Of a stretch of DNA of 64,000 nt, positions 9,879 through 17,000 are shown piece after piece. The translations under genes were made by a program, and so were the position numbers. Below the pieces are notes generated by a model. That model saw nothing but the letters and a program-made list of their open reading frames with translations, searched no databases and was not told the DNA's origin. Origin of the DNA: Citrobacter amalonaticus (GTDB taxonomy: Bacteria > Pseudomonadota > Gammaproteobacteria > Enterobacterales > Enterobacteriaceae). The DNA is taken from NCBI RefSeq assembly GCF_018323885.1, contig NZ_AP024585.1:1736001-1800000 (forward strand), read 5' to 3'. How positions within the stretch are numbered: position 1 is the stretch's first letter; each line of letters starts with the position of its first letter.

Positions 9879-10100
9879 CTATGCAACAGCTTCTGCTTCG
9901 ATAGGCACGATGACACTGGCGTGATTGCCTTTTGGCCCCTGGTGAACATCAAACTGGACAGACTGTCCGGCTTTTAGCGTTCTGTAACCATCCATCTGAA
10001 TGGTGGAATAGTGAGCGAAAATATCTTCGCCGCCGCCTTCAGGGCAGATGAACCCAAACCCTTTGGCATTGTTGAACCACTTAACAGTACCCGTTTCCAT
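9879..10100 (-). CDS. cspD: Cold-shock-like protein CspD
   Basis: This 73-residue single-domain cold-shock fold protein carries the RNP1-like GFGFI motif (KGFGFICPEGGGEDIF) and the FAHYSTI segment typical of CspD rather than CspA. In E. coli CspD is not cold-induced. It is made in stationary phase or starvation, binds single-stranded DNA, inhibits replication and is degraded by Lon. The reading frame continues upstream, but METGTVKWFN is the family start, with an AAGGAT ribosome-binding site 11 nt before it. The gene is divergent from clpS, as in E. coli. Confidence 0.96.
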   Translation of the reverse strand: METGTVKWFNNAKGFGFICPEGGGEDIFAHYSTIQMDGYRTLKAGQSVQFDVHQGPKGNHASVIVPIEAEAVA

Positions 10101-10423
10101 GCTTCGACATCCTTCGTAAATCTTATATAAGTAAGATGGAATGAACCGGTGGTGGAGTGGGGGTTGTTCAAAACCTCGCCAACTCTCGAAATTACAATTT
10201 AGAGAAATCAGGCGGGGCGTCAAGCGTCTGACGGGGGTCGGTGGGTAAAAATGAATCAAAAATTTGAAGCAGTTAACGCTATTGGCGGGAATGTGACAGA
10301 TGTCGCGGATGCCAGTGATAGATGATAGTTATCTATTAATTGAGGTAGATTGATTGTGCACATCCGCTCTTGTCAGCGGCAGACTGTTCTGCCGGTAACC
10401 GTAACTGAAGATGACGACTGACA
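10101..10423. other. Divergent cspD/clpS control region
   Basis: These 323 bases contain no gene. The cspD-proximal part has a TATATAAG element (minus strand, around 10125) suitable as a -10 box, and the clpS-proximal part is AT-rich (GATAGTTATCTATTAATTGAG, around 10320-10340). Both genes must be transcribed from here. No clear operator or hairpin is seen. Confidence 0.55.
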
Positions 10424-10744
10424 ATGGGTAAGACGAACGACTGGCTGGATTTCGACCAGCTGGCGGCTGATAAAGTGCGTGACGCGCTAAAACCGCCATC
10501 TATGTATAAAGTGATATTAGTCAATGATGATTACACTCCGATGGAGTTTGTTATTGACGTGTTACAAAAATTCTTTTCTTATGATGTAGAACGTGCAACG
10601 CAACTGATGCTTGCGGTTCACTATCACGGTAAAGCCATCTGCGGCGTTTTCACCGCAGAGGTCGCGGAGACCAAAGTGGCGATGGTGAACACGTATGCGA
10701 GGGAGAACGAGCACCCGTTGCTGTGTACGCTGGAAAAAGCCTGA
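10424..10744 (+). CDS. clpS: ClpAP adaptor ClpS (N-recognin)
   Basis: This 106-residue adaptor has a flexible N-terminal tail (about 1-25) followed by the folded ClpS core. The N-degron pocket residues Asn34, Asp35, Asp36 ([12 protein letters not shown]) and His66 (AVHYHG) are present. ClpS binds proteins with N-terminal Leu, Phe, Tyr or Trp and hands them to ClpA for degradation by ClpP, while inhibiting degradation of ssrA-tagged substrates. clpA starts 31 nt downstream, so the two are probably co-transcribed. The aat gene, whose product creates such N-degrons, is 5 kb away. Confidence 0.97.
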   Translation: MGKTNDWLDFDQLAADKVRDALKPPSMYKVILVNDDYTPMEFVIDVLQKFFSYDVERATQLMLAVHYHGKAICGVFTAEVAETKVAMVNTYARENEHPLLCTLEKA

Positions 10745-10775
10745 ATGCAGGCATAAAAATTGGGGGGAGGTGCCT

Positions 10776-13052
10776 ATGCTCAATCAAGAACTGGAACTCA
10801 GTTTAAATATGGCTTTCGCCAGAGCGCGCGAGCACCGTCATGAGTTTATGACCGTCGAGCACTTGTTACTGGCGCTGCTCAGTAACCCATCGGCCCGCGA
10901 AGCGCTGGAAGCGTGTTCCGTGGACCTCGTGGCGCTCCGTCAGGAACTCGAAGCCTTCATTGAACAAACCACACCCGTATTGCCTGCCAGCGAAGAAGAA
11001 CGCGACACGCAGCCGACGCTGAGCTTTCAGCGCGTACTGCAACGTGCGGTCTTCCACGTTCAGTCCTCCGGGCGCAGTGAAGTGACTGGCGCGAACGTGC
11101 TGGTCGCCATCTTTAGCGAACAGGAATCTCAGGCTGCTTACCTGCTGCGTAAACATGAGGTCAGCCGTCTTGATGTGGTCAACTTTATTTCTCACGGTAC
11201 GCGCAAAGATGAGCCGAGTCAGTCGTCTGATCCTGGCAGTCAGCCCAATACCGACGAGCAAGCTGGCGGGGAGGAACGTATGGAGAACTTCACGACTAAC
11301 CTTAACCAGCTTGCCCGGGTTGGCGGTATTGACCCGCTGATCGGCCGTGACAAAGAACTGGAGCGCGCCATTCAGGTACTGTGCCGTCGGCGTAAAAATA
11401 ACCCATTGCTGGTGGGGGAATCTGGCGTCGGGAAGACGGCGATAGCCGAAGGCCTGGCCTGGCGTATCGTGCAGGGCGACGTGCCGGAAGTGATGGCCGA
11501 TTGCACCATCTACTCGCTGGATATCGGTTCGCTGCTGGCGGGCACCAAATACCGCGGTGACTTTGAAAAACGCTTTAAAGCGCTGCTGAAACAGCTGGAG
11601 CAGGATAGCAACAGCATTCTGTTTATCGACGAGATCCACACTATCATCGGGGCCGGTGCGGCGTCGGGTGGTCAGGTGGATGCGGCAAACCTGATTAAAC
11701 CGCTGCTTTCCGGCGGTAAGATCCGCGTGATCGGCTCCACAACCTATCAGGAGTTCAGCAATATTTTCGAGAAAGACCGTGCGTTAGCCCGTCGCTTCCA
11801 GAAAATTGATATTACTGAACCGTCGGTAGAAGAGACCGTACAGATCATCAACGGCCTGAAACCGAAGTATGAAGCGCACCATGATGTCCGTTACACCGCG
11901 AAAGCGGTACGTGCAGCGGTTGAACTGGCGGTGAAATACATCAACGACCGTCATCTGCCGGATAAAGCGATTGACGTCATTGATGAAGCGGGGGCGCGTG
12001 CGCGCCTGATGCCGGTCAGCAAGCGTAAGAAAACCGTCAACGTGGCGGATATCGAGTCCGTTGTGGCGCGTATTGCGCGTATCCCGGAGAAGAGCGTGTC
12101 GCAAAGCGATCGTGATACGCTGAAAAACCTTGGCGACCGTCTGAAAATGCTGGTCTTTGGGCAGGATAAAGCCATTGAGGCGCTGACCGAAGCCATCAAG
12201 ATGAGCCGTGCGGGCCTGGGACACGAGCATAAGCCTGTCGGTTCCTTCCTGTTTGCCGGTCCGACCGGGGTCGGGAAAACCGAGGTAACAGTGCAGCTTT
12301 CCAAAGCGCTGGGAATTGAATTGCTGCGTTTTGACATGTCCGAGTATATGGAACGTCATACGGTCAGCCGCCTGATTGGCGCGCCTCCGGGATACGTTGG
12401 TTTCGATCAGGGCGGTTTGCTGACGGATGCGGTCATCAAGCATCCCCATGCGGTACTGCTGCTCGATGAAATTGAAAAAGCGCACCCGGATGTCTTTAAC
12501 CTGCTGCTGCAGGTGATGGACAACGGCACGCTGACGGATAACAACGGGCGTAAAGCCGATTTCCGCAACGTGGTGCTGGTGATGACGACTAACGCCGGTG
12601 TCCGTGAAACGGAGCGTAAATCGATTGGCCTGATTCATCAGGACAACAGCACTGACGCGATGAGCGAAATCAAGAAAGTGTTCACGCCGGAGTTCCGTAA
12701 CCGTCTCGACAATATTATCTGGTTCGAGCACCTGTCTACTGAGGTGATCCACCAGGTTGTCGATAAGTTCATCGTCGAGCTGCAGGTTCAACTGGATCAG
12801 AAAGGTGTCTCCCTGGAAGTCAGCCAGGAAGCGCGTAACTGGCTGGCTGAGAAAGGCTACGATCGGGCAATGGGCGCACGTCCAATGGCGCGCGTGATTC
12901 AGGATAACCTGAAAAAACCATTGGCGAACGAGCTGCTGTTTGGTTCTCTGGTGGATGGCGGGCAGGTGACCGTGGCACTGGATAAAGAGAAAAATGAGCT
13001 GACCTATGGTTTCCAGAGTGCCCAGAAGCACAAACCGGAAGCCGCGCATTAA
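10776..13052 (+). CDS. clpA: ATP-dependent Clp protease ATPase ClpA
   Basis: This 758-residue AAA+ unfoldase matches E. coli ClpA in length. It has an N-terminal double Clp_N repeat (about 1-145), a first AAA module with Walker A GESGVGKT (near 214-221), and a second with Walker A GPTGVGKT (near 495-502) and Walker [14 protein letters not shown]. The IGL-type loop that docks on ClpP is present near residue 617 (RKSIGLIHQ). ClpA unfolds substrates delivered by ClpS or carrying ssrA tags and feeds them to ClpP. The ATG at 10776 follows a very strong GGGGGGAGG ribosome-binding site. A terminator follows at 13077. Confidence 0.98.
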   Translation: MLNQELELSLNMAFARAREHRHEFMTVEHLLLALLSNPSAREALEACSVDLVALRQELEAFIEQTTPVLPASEEERDTQPTLSFQRVLQRAVFHVQSSGRSEVTGANVLVAIFSEQESQAAYLLRKHEVSRLDVVNFISHGTRKDEPSQSSDPGSQPNTDEQAGGEERMENFTTNLNQLARVGGIDPLIGRDKELERAIQVLCRRRKNNPLLVGESGVGKTAIAEGLAWRIVQGDVPEVMADCTIYSLDIGSLLAGTKYRGDFEKRFKALLKQLEQDSNSILFIDEIHTIIGAGAASGGQVDAANLIKPLLSGGKIRVIGSTTYQEFSNIFEKDRALARRFQKIDITEPSVEETVQIINGLKPKYEAHHDVRYTAKAVRAAVELAVKYINDRHLPDKAIDVIDEAGARARLMPVSKRKKTVNVADIESVVARIARIPEKSVSQSDRDTLKNLGDRLKMLVFGQDKAIEALTEAIKMSRAGLGHEHKPVGSFLFAGPTGVGKTEVTVQLSKALGIELLRFDMSEYMERHTVSRLIGAPPGYVGFDQGGLLTDAVIKHPHAVLLLDEIEKAHPDVFNLLLQVMDNGTLTDNNGRKADFRNVVLVMTTNAGVRETERKSIGLIHQDNSTDAMSEIKKVFTPEFRNRLDNIIWFEHLSTEVIHQVVDKFIVELQVQLDQKGVSLEVSQEARNWLAEKGYDRAMGARPMARVIQDNLKKPLANELLFGSLVDGGQVTVALDKEKNELTYGFQSAQKHKPEAAH

Positions 13053-13076
13053 TCCACCTCTCTATAACTGGTTGAT

Positions 13077-13103
13077 AAACCGGGCCGTGTGCCCGGTTTT
13101 TTT
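13077..13103 (+). terminator. clpA terminator
   Basis: The stem ACCGGGC/GCCCGGT with loop CGTGT is followed by seven T residues. It is a classical intrinsic terminator 25 nt after the clpA stop. Confidence 0.93.
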
Positions 13104-13107
13104 ATGC

Positions 13108-13135
13108 AAAAAAAAGCGCGTACTTGCGTACGCGC
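13108..13135 (-). terminator. Final terminator of the serW repeat array (T2)
   Basis: Perfect 8-bp arms GCGCGTAC/GTACGCGC around a 4-nt loop are followed on the minus strand by eight T residues (13108-13115). It is the last element of the serW transcription unit, differs in sequence from the two internal terminators, and lies back to back with the clpA terminator. Confidence 0.88.
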
Positions 13136-13144
13136 TCATTCTCG

Positions 13145-13320
13145 AATATGGCGGTGAGGGGGGGATTGACTCGCTTCGCTCGCCCTGCGGGCGTCATGGC
13201 CTGCGGCCATTCCGTCCAACGGGCTGTGCCCGTTGTCGAACCCCGGTCGGGGATTCTCATCCCCCCTATTGGGGAACATAAAAGAAAAGAGCCGATACAT
13301 AAGTACCGGCTCTTTTCTGA
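13145..13320 (-). repeat. serW-linked 176-bp repeat, distal copy
   Basis: This is the distal unit of a head-to-tail pair with a period of exactly 176 bp. Its low-coordinate end (from 13146) reads on the minus strand as AATCCCCCCCTCACCGCCA, identical to the last 19 nt of the serW tRNA including CCA. The rest is a chain of short GC-rich palindromes (CGCCC-TGC-GGGCG, ATGGCC-TGC-GGCCAT, AACGGGC-TGT-GCCCGTT, CCCC-GGTC-GGGG) plus an intrinsic terminator at 13284-13317. It differs from the other copy only at 13240 (A versus C at 13416). Confidence 0.92.
13284..13317 (-). terminator. Internal terminator of the distal serW repeat
   Basis: The arms AAAAGAGCCG/CGGCTCTTTT (10 bp, 12-nt loop) are followed on the minus strand by a T-rich stretch (TTTTCTTTTA). 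It is an exact copy of the terminator at 13460-13493, shifted by 176 bp, and follows the first 19-nt tRNA tail copy. Confidence 0.85.
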
Positions 13321-13496
13321 AATATGGCGGTGAGGGGGGGATTGACTCGCTTCGCTCGCCCTGCGGGCGTCATGGCCTGCGGCCATTCCGTCCAACGGGC
13401 TGTGCCCGTTGTCGACCCCCGGTCGGGGATTCTCATCCCCCCTATTGGGGAACATAAAAGAAAAGAGCCGATACATAAGTACCGGCTCTTTTCTGA
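13321..13496 (-). repeat. serW-linked 176-bp repeat, proximal copy
   Basis: This unit touches the tRNA. Its low-coordinate end carries the 19-nt tRNA 3'-tail copy (13322-13340), then the same palindrome chain, then a terminator at 13460-13493 just 8 nt after the true tRNA CCA end. The next 176-bp step (from 13497) enters the tRNA itself; sequence identity stops after the 19-nt tail. The single difference from the distal copy changes GTTCGAC to GGTCGAC on the minus strand. Confidence 0.92.
13460..13493 (-). terminator. serW proximal terminator (T1)
   Basis: The arms AAAAGAGCCG/CGGCTCTTTT, with a T-rich tail on the minus strand, begin 8 nt after the tRNA CCA. It should end most serW transcripts, and read-through would enter the repeat array. 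Confidence 0.88.
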
Positions 13497-13500
13497 AATA

Positions 13501-13588
13501 TGGCGGTGAGGGGGGGATTCGAACCCCCGATACGTTGCCGTATACACACTTTCCAGGCGTGCTCCTTCAGCCACTCGGACACCTCACC
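13501..13588 (-). tRNA. serW: tRNA-Ser (anticodon GGA)
   Basis: This 88-nt class II tRNA matches E. coli serW. Read on the minus strand it starts GGTGAGGTGTCCGAGTGG and ends CCTCACCGCCA, with the CCA encoded. The acceptor stem GGTGAGG/CCTCACC pairs perfectly, the T-arm GGGGGTTCGAATCCCCC is intact and a long variable arm is present. The anticodon loop CTGGAAA gives anticodon GGA (13552-13554), which decodes UCC and UCU. The position between clpA and infA is the same as in E. coli. It has a strong promoter and an unusual 3' repeat array. Confidence 0.98.
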
Positions 13589-13631
13589 ATATTGTATTGC
13601 TGCCTGACCACTTGGGGGGCAACGGGGCGCT

Positions 13632-13660
13632 ACTATAGGGAGTTGCACTAAAACGGTCAA
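13632..13660 (-). promoter_or_regulatory. serW promoter
   Basis: On the minus strand, -35 TTGACC (13655-13660) and -10 TATAGT (13632-13637) are separated by exactly 17 bp. The sequence just after the -10 is GC-rich (AGCGCCCC), a discriminator typical of stable-RNA promoters under stringent control. Confidence 0.88.
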
Positions 13661-13783
13661 GCAGTATTTACGCTTTACTTCTCGTTTGGTTACGCATTGT
13701 ACATCTTCCCCAACGTAAGCCGTCGGGGAAGCGATTTAGCGTTGTGAATCCACTTTTCGCGGCTCTTCACGACCTTCTCACGC

Positions 13784-14644
13784 TCAGATTTGACCAAAGC
13801 GGCCCGTGTTAAAATCGCGAACGGCTTCTGCGATTTCATGTCTGGTATTCATGACAAACGGACCGTAGCCGACGATCGGTTCATTCAGCGGCACTCCCGA
13901 CAGTAACAACACGCTGGCATCGTGGGTGGCTTCCAGATGCAGTGCGTCCCCTTGCTGGCTTAATACCACCAGTTGCGCATCGCTTGCTGTTGTCGATCCA
14001 TTTACCGTGATTGAGCCTTTCAGGACGACCAGTGCGGTACTCCACCCTTCAGGCTGTGAAAGCGTCACCGGGCGCGCCTGTTGTAACCGCATATCCCAGA
14101 CGTTCAGCGGCGAGAACGTGTGTGCCGGACCGGTCGTCTGCTGATACTGACCGGCAATAATTCGCGCTGTCCCGGCATCGTCCGGCAGCTCAACAGTCGG
14201 GATGAAATCCTGGGTGATGCTCTGATAACCCGGCGCCGTCATTTTGTCTTTTGCTGGCAGGTTCACCCACAGTTGCACCATCTCCAGTTCTCCTCCCTTG
14301 TGGGAGAAGGCTTCAGAATGAAATTCTTCATGCAGAATGCCCGCACCCGCGGTCATCCATTGCACGTCGCCGGGGCCGATAATGCCGCCGCGACCGGTTG
14401 AGTCGCGATGCTCAACCTCACCGCGGTACACAATTGTCACCGTTTCAAAACCACGGTGGGGATGTTCACCCACGCCGCGCTTTTCCGTTCCCGGCGCGAA
14501 GGTATGGGGACCGGCATAGTCAAGCAGCAAAAATGGGCTCAACTGTTCTGCATGGGACTGGTACGAAAACAGTGAACGAACCGGAAATCCATCGCCAACC
14601 CAGTGCGGACGAGGTGCGGTATAGACGCCTGTAACTTGTTTCAT
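13784..14644 (-). CDS. Pirin family cupin protein
   Basis: This 286-residue bicupin of the pirin family is distinct from E. coli YhhW and YhaK. The metal-binding set of pirins is present in the N-terminal cupin: His61 and His63 (GEHPHRGFE), His105 and Glu107 (GILHEE). These fit an Fe(II) or other divalent metal site and, in some members such as YhhW, quercetinase activity; the substrate here is unknown. Two adjacent ATGs (14647, 14644) are possible, and the second has better spacing from GAGGAG. The gene is divergent from a LysR regulator across a 106-bp control region. It is not at this position in E. coli K-12 and probably belongs to a small accessory island beside serW. Confidence 0.85.
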   Translation of the reverse strand: MKQVTGVYTAPRPHWVGDGFPVRSLFSYQSHAEQLSPFLLLDYAGPHTFAPGTEKRGVGEHPHRGFETVTIVYRGEVEHRDSTGRGGIIGPGDVQWMTAGAGILHEEFHSEAFSHKGGELEMVQLWVNLPAKDKMTAPGYQSITQDFIPTVELPDDAGTARIIAGQYQQTTGPAHTFSPLNVWDMRLQQARPVTLSQPEGWSTALVVLKGSITVNGSTTASDAQLVVLSQQGDALHLEATHDASVLLLSGVPLNEPIVGYGPFVMNTRHEIAEAVRDFNTGRFGQI

Positions 14645-14672
14645 CATTCTCTCCTCAATGGCTTGTTTCGTT

Positions 14673-14692
14673 ATGAATAAGCTTATATTCAT
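14673..14692. promoter_or_regulatory. Probable LysR operator between the pirin and regulator genes
   Basis: ATGAATA-AGCTTA-TATTCAT is a perfect 7-bp inverted repeat with a 6-bp spacer, 28 bp upstream of the pirin start and 58 bp before the regulator start. It fits the size of LysR-family binding sites. A weaker GTTCT/GGAAC repeat lies next to the regulator ATG (around 14731-14746). Confidence 0.55.
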
Positions 14693-14750
14693 GACAGCGA
14701 GGTGAGTAGTGGCTAAAATGGACCTCATCGTTCTGAAAATGGAACAATAA

Positions 14751-15662
14751 ATGGTAAAGCCAGATCTCAATGATTTTGCGTGGTTTGTTCATGTCGTGGA
14801 GCAGGGCGGGTTTGCTGCTGCAGGTCGTGCACTCGATGAACCGAAATCAAAGCTCAGCCGGCGCATTGCACAACTGGAAGAGCAACTGGGGGTGCGGCTC
14901 ATCCAGCGGACGACACGGCAGTTTAACGTCACGGAAGTGGGACATACGTTCTATGAGCACTGTAAAGCCATGCTGGTAGAAGCACAGGCAGCGCAGGATG
15001 CGATTGCCGCATTGCAGGTTGAGCCTCGGGGCGTGGTGAAGCTAACGTGTCCGGTGACGCTGCTTCATGTCCACGTGGGGCCAATGCTGGCGAAATTTAT
15101 GGCGCGTTACTCCGACGTAACGTTGCAACTCGAAGCCACGAACCGTCGCGTTGATGTAGTAGGGGAAGGCGTTGATATTGCGATCAGAGTGCGTCCGCGC
15201 CCGATTGAGGACAGCGATCTGGTGATGCGGGTGCTTGCCGACCGCGCCCATCGGTTGTTTGCCAGCCCGGCGCTGATCGCACGCATGGGTACCCCTACGG
15301 CGCCGTCGGAATTAAGCCGTTGGCCCGGACTGAGTCTCTCGGCAGGCAAACATATTCATCGCTGGGAACTGTATGGTCCACAAGGGGCCAGAGCGGAAGT
15401 GCACTTTACCCCGCGATTTATCACGACCGACATGCTGGCATTGCGCGAGGCGGCCATCGCCGGCGTCGGTGCCGTGCAACTTCCCATCTTAATGGCGAAA
15501 GAACAGCTTGCGGCGGGGGAACTGGTTGCGTTACTGGAAGGTTGGGAACCACGAAGAGAGGTCATTCACGCGGTTTTTCCTTCACGCAGGGGATTGCTGC
15601 CATCAGTCAGAGCGCTGGTGGATTTTCTGACGGATGAGTATGCGCGAATGGCGGAGGAGTAA
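14751..15662 (+). CDS. LysR family transcriptional regulator
   Basis: This 303-residue LysR-type regulator has an N-terminal winged helix-turn-helix (about 1-60, FAAAGRALDEPKSKLSRRIA followed by LEEQLGVRLIQRTTR) and a C-terminal two-lobed effector-binding domain from about residue 90. The second lobe boundary lies near LSLSAGKHIHRWELYGPQG. It belongs to the CrgA/DsdC-like branch by general appearance, but I do not recognise a named orthologue. Divergent from the pirin gene, it most likely controls that gene and itself through the shared intergenic operator, with an unknown (perhaps aromatic or electrophilic) inducer. Confidence 0.88.
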   Translation: MVKPDLNDFAWFVHVVEQGGFAAAGRALDEPKSKLSRRIAQLEEQLGVRLIQRTTRQFNVTEVGHTFYEHCKAMLVEAQAAQDAIAALQVEPRGVVKLTCPVTLLHVHVGPMLAKFMARYSDVTLQLEATNRRVDVVGEGVDIAIRVRPRPIEDSDLVMRVLADRAHRLFASPALIARMGTPTAPSELSRWPGLSLSAGKHIHRWELYGPQGARAEVHFTPRFITTDMLALREAAIAGVGAVQLPILMAKEQLAAGELVALLEGWEPRREVIHAVFPSRRGLLPSVRALVDFLTDEYARMAEE

Positions 15663-15681
15663 GGGATTTTCATGCAACAAA

Positions 15682-15705
15682 AAAGGCCGGCTTAACCGAC
15701 CTTTT
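15682..15705. terminator. Bidirectional terminator between the LysR gene and infA
   Basis: The stem AAGGCCGG/CCGACCTT (one G-U pair, loop CTTAA) has an A-run on the left and TTTT on the right. It serves the convergent LysR gene and infA. Confidence 0.75.
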
Positions 15706-15737
15706 ATCATCTGGACGCCATTCGGGCGTGAAAACAA

Positions 15738-15959
<222 letters not shown>

Positions 15960-16251
15960 ATCCTCTGGGGTATCACTACCGTAATTTGAACCGGCAAGAT
16001 AATGCCGAAGTTCTTTTAATAAGTAAAGATTTGCACGTTTAAAACGCAGCAAACAAAATTTGGCGCATTACTCCGATTCGCTTCAAAAACACACGACAAA
16101 GCCGCACGTGAAGCGCAACGTATAAGGGAGCGATGAGATAAACGATGGCGTTACCTGACGCGAACGGATCCTTAACGGCAGCGGGGTAATGGGCTAAACC
16201 AACTCTGCGACCGCAATTATAACACCCTGATAAAAAATGTGCCGAAAACAT

Positions 16252-16956
16252 TCACCCCTGGGGCAAAAATAACGTGCGAGGGACCCAAAAATCGCGAGGT
16301 AAACGTTGTTGGCGTAATGCATCGAGGTGTTCCAGATACACTCGACGCGGAATTTCGACCGCGCCTAACGATTCGGTATGACTATTGAGCACCTGACAAT
16401 CCATTAATTTACCGCCTTGCCGAACAAATTCTGCGCAAAAAACCAGCAGTGCGGTTTTTGACGCATTCTCTTGTCGGCTGAACATCGATTCGCCGCAAAA
16501 CAGCGCCCCCTGGGAAACGCCATACATCCCGCCAACCAGCGTATTTTCACGCCAGACCTCAATGGAATGCGCATGTCCCAGTTCGTGCAGTCGATGATAG
16601 GCCTCCACCACGCCCTGGGTGATCCATGTCCCTTCATCGCGATCGTTGGCGCACCCTTCGATGACCTGGCCAAACGCATAATTCAGTGTGACGCGATACG
16701 GAGAACGCTTATGAAAGCGCTTCATGCTGCGGCTGACATGAAACGCGTCAGGCCACAGAATGGCGCGGGGATCCGGTGACCACCAAAGAATAGGGTCGCC
16801 AGGCGAAAACCACGGAAAAATACCGCGTTGATAGGCCATCAGCAGGCGCGCAGGGCTGAGATCGCCTCCAAGCGCCAGCAGGCCGTTTGGCTCGCGTAAA
16901 GCGCCCTCCGGCGAAGGGAAGGCGATAGAGTGTCGGGAAAGCTGAACCAGGCGCAT
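16252..16956 (-). CDS. aat: Leucyl/phenylalanyl-tRNA-protein transferase
   Basis: This 234-residue enzyme has the length of E. coli Aat. It moves Leu or Phe from aminoacyl-tRNA onto proteins with N-terminal Arg or Lys, making N-degrons that ClpS-ClpAP then destroys. The family motifs [20 protein letters not shown] and [20 protein letters not shown] are present in the GNAT-like fold. It lies 45 bp after cydC on the same strand and may be co-transcribed with cydDC. clpS and clpA are within 6 kb, so three parts of the N-end rule pathway are clustered. Confidence 0.97.
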   Translation of the reverse strand: MRLVQLSRHSIAFPSPEGALREPNGLLALGGDLSPARLLMAYQRGIFPWFSPGDPILWWSPDPRAILWPDAFHVSRSMKRFHKRSPYRVTLNYAFGQVIEGCANDRDEGTWITQGVVEAYHRLHELGHAHSIEVWRENTLVGGMYGVSQGALFCGESMFSRQENASKTALLVFCAEFVRQGGKLMDCQVLNSHTESLGAVEIPRRVYLEHLDALRQQRLPRDFWVPRTLFLPQG

Positions 16957-17000
16957 GACAGCAGAACTCCAGTACGCGAGTCGGATCGTTCAATAATAGC

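Noticed and set aside
11784..13049. 421-codon open frame antisense to clpA
   Set aside because: It overlaps the whole ClpA second AAA module, with no start signal or known domain.
13145..13496. CRISPR array
   Set aside because: Only two units of 176 bp exist with no short repeat and unique spacers, and the period and tRNA tail explain the structure.
13146..13588. Phage or island attachment sites (attL/attR) made from the tRNA 3' end
   Set aside because: The 19-nt tails are only 176 bp apart with no integrase or cargo between them, and the array includes terminators in each unit. A tyrT-like repeat is the simpler reading, although an ancient integration origin cannot be excluded.
13006..13651. 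Several open frames with GGEGGIDSLRSPCG-type sequence across the serW repeats on both strands
   Set aside because: They are translations of the repeat and tRNA sequence. The 176-bp period is not a multiple of three, so frames shift between units, no convincing ribosome-binding sites exist, and the minus-strand frame starts inside a terminator stem.
16039..16251. 70-codon frame between infA and aat
   Set aside because: No ribosome-binding site or known family. It occupies the infA promoter region, which fits regulatory DNA better.
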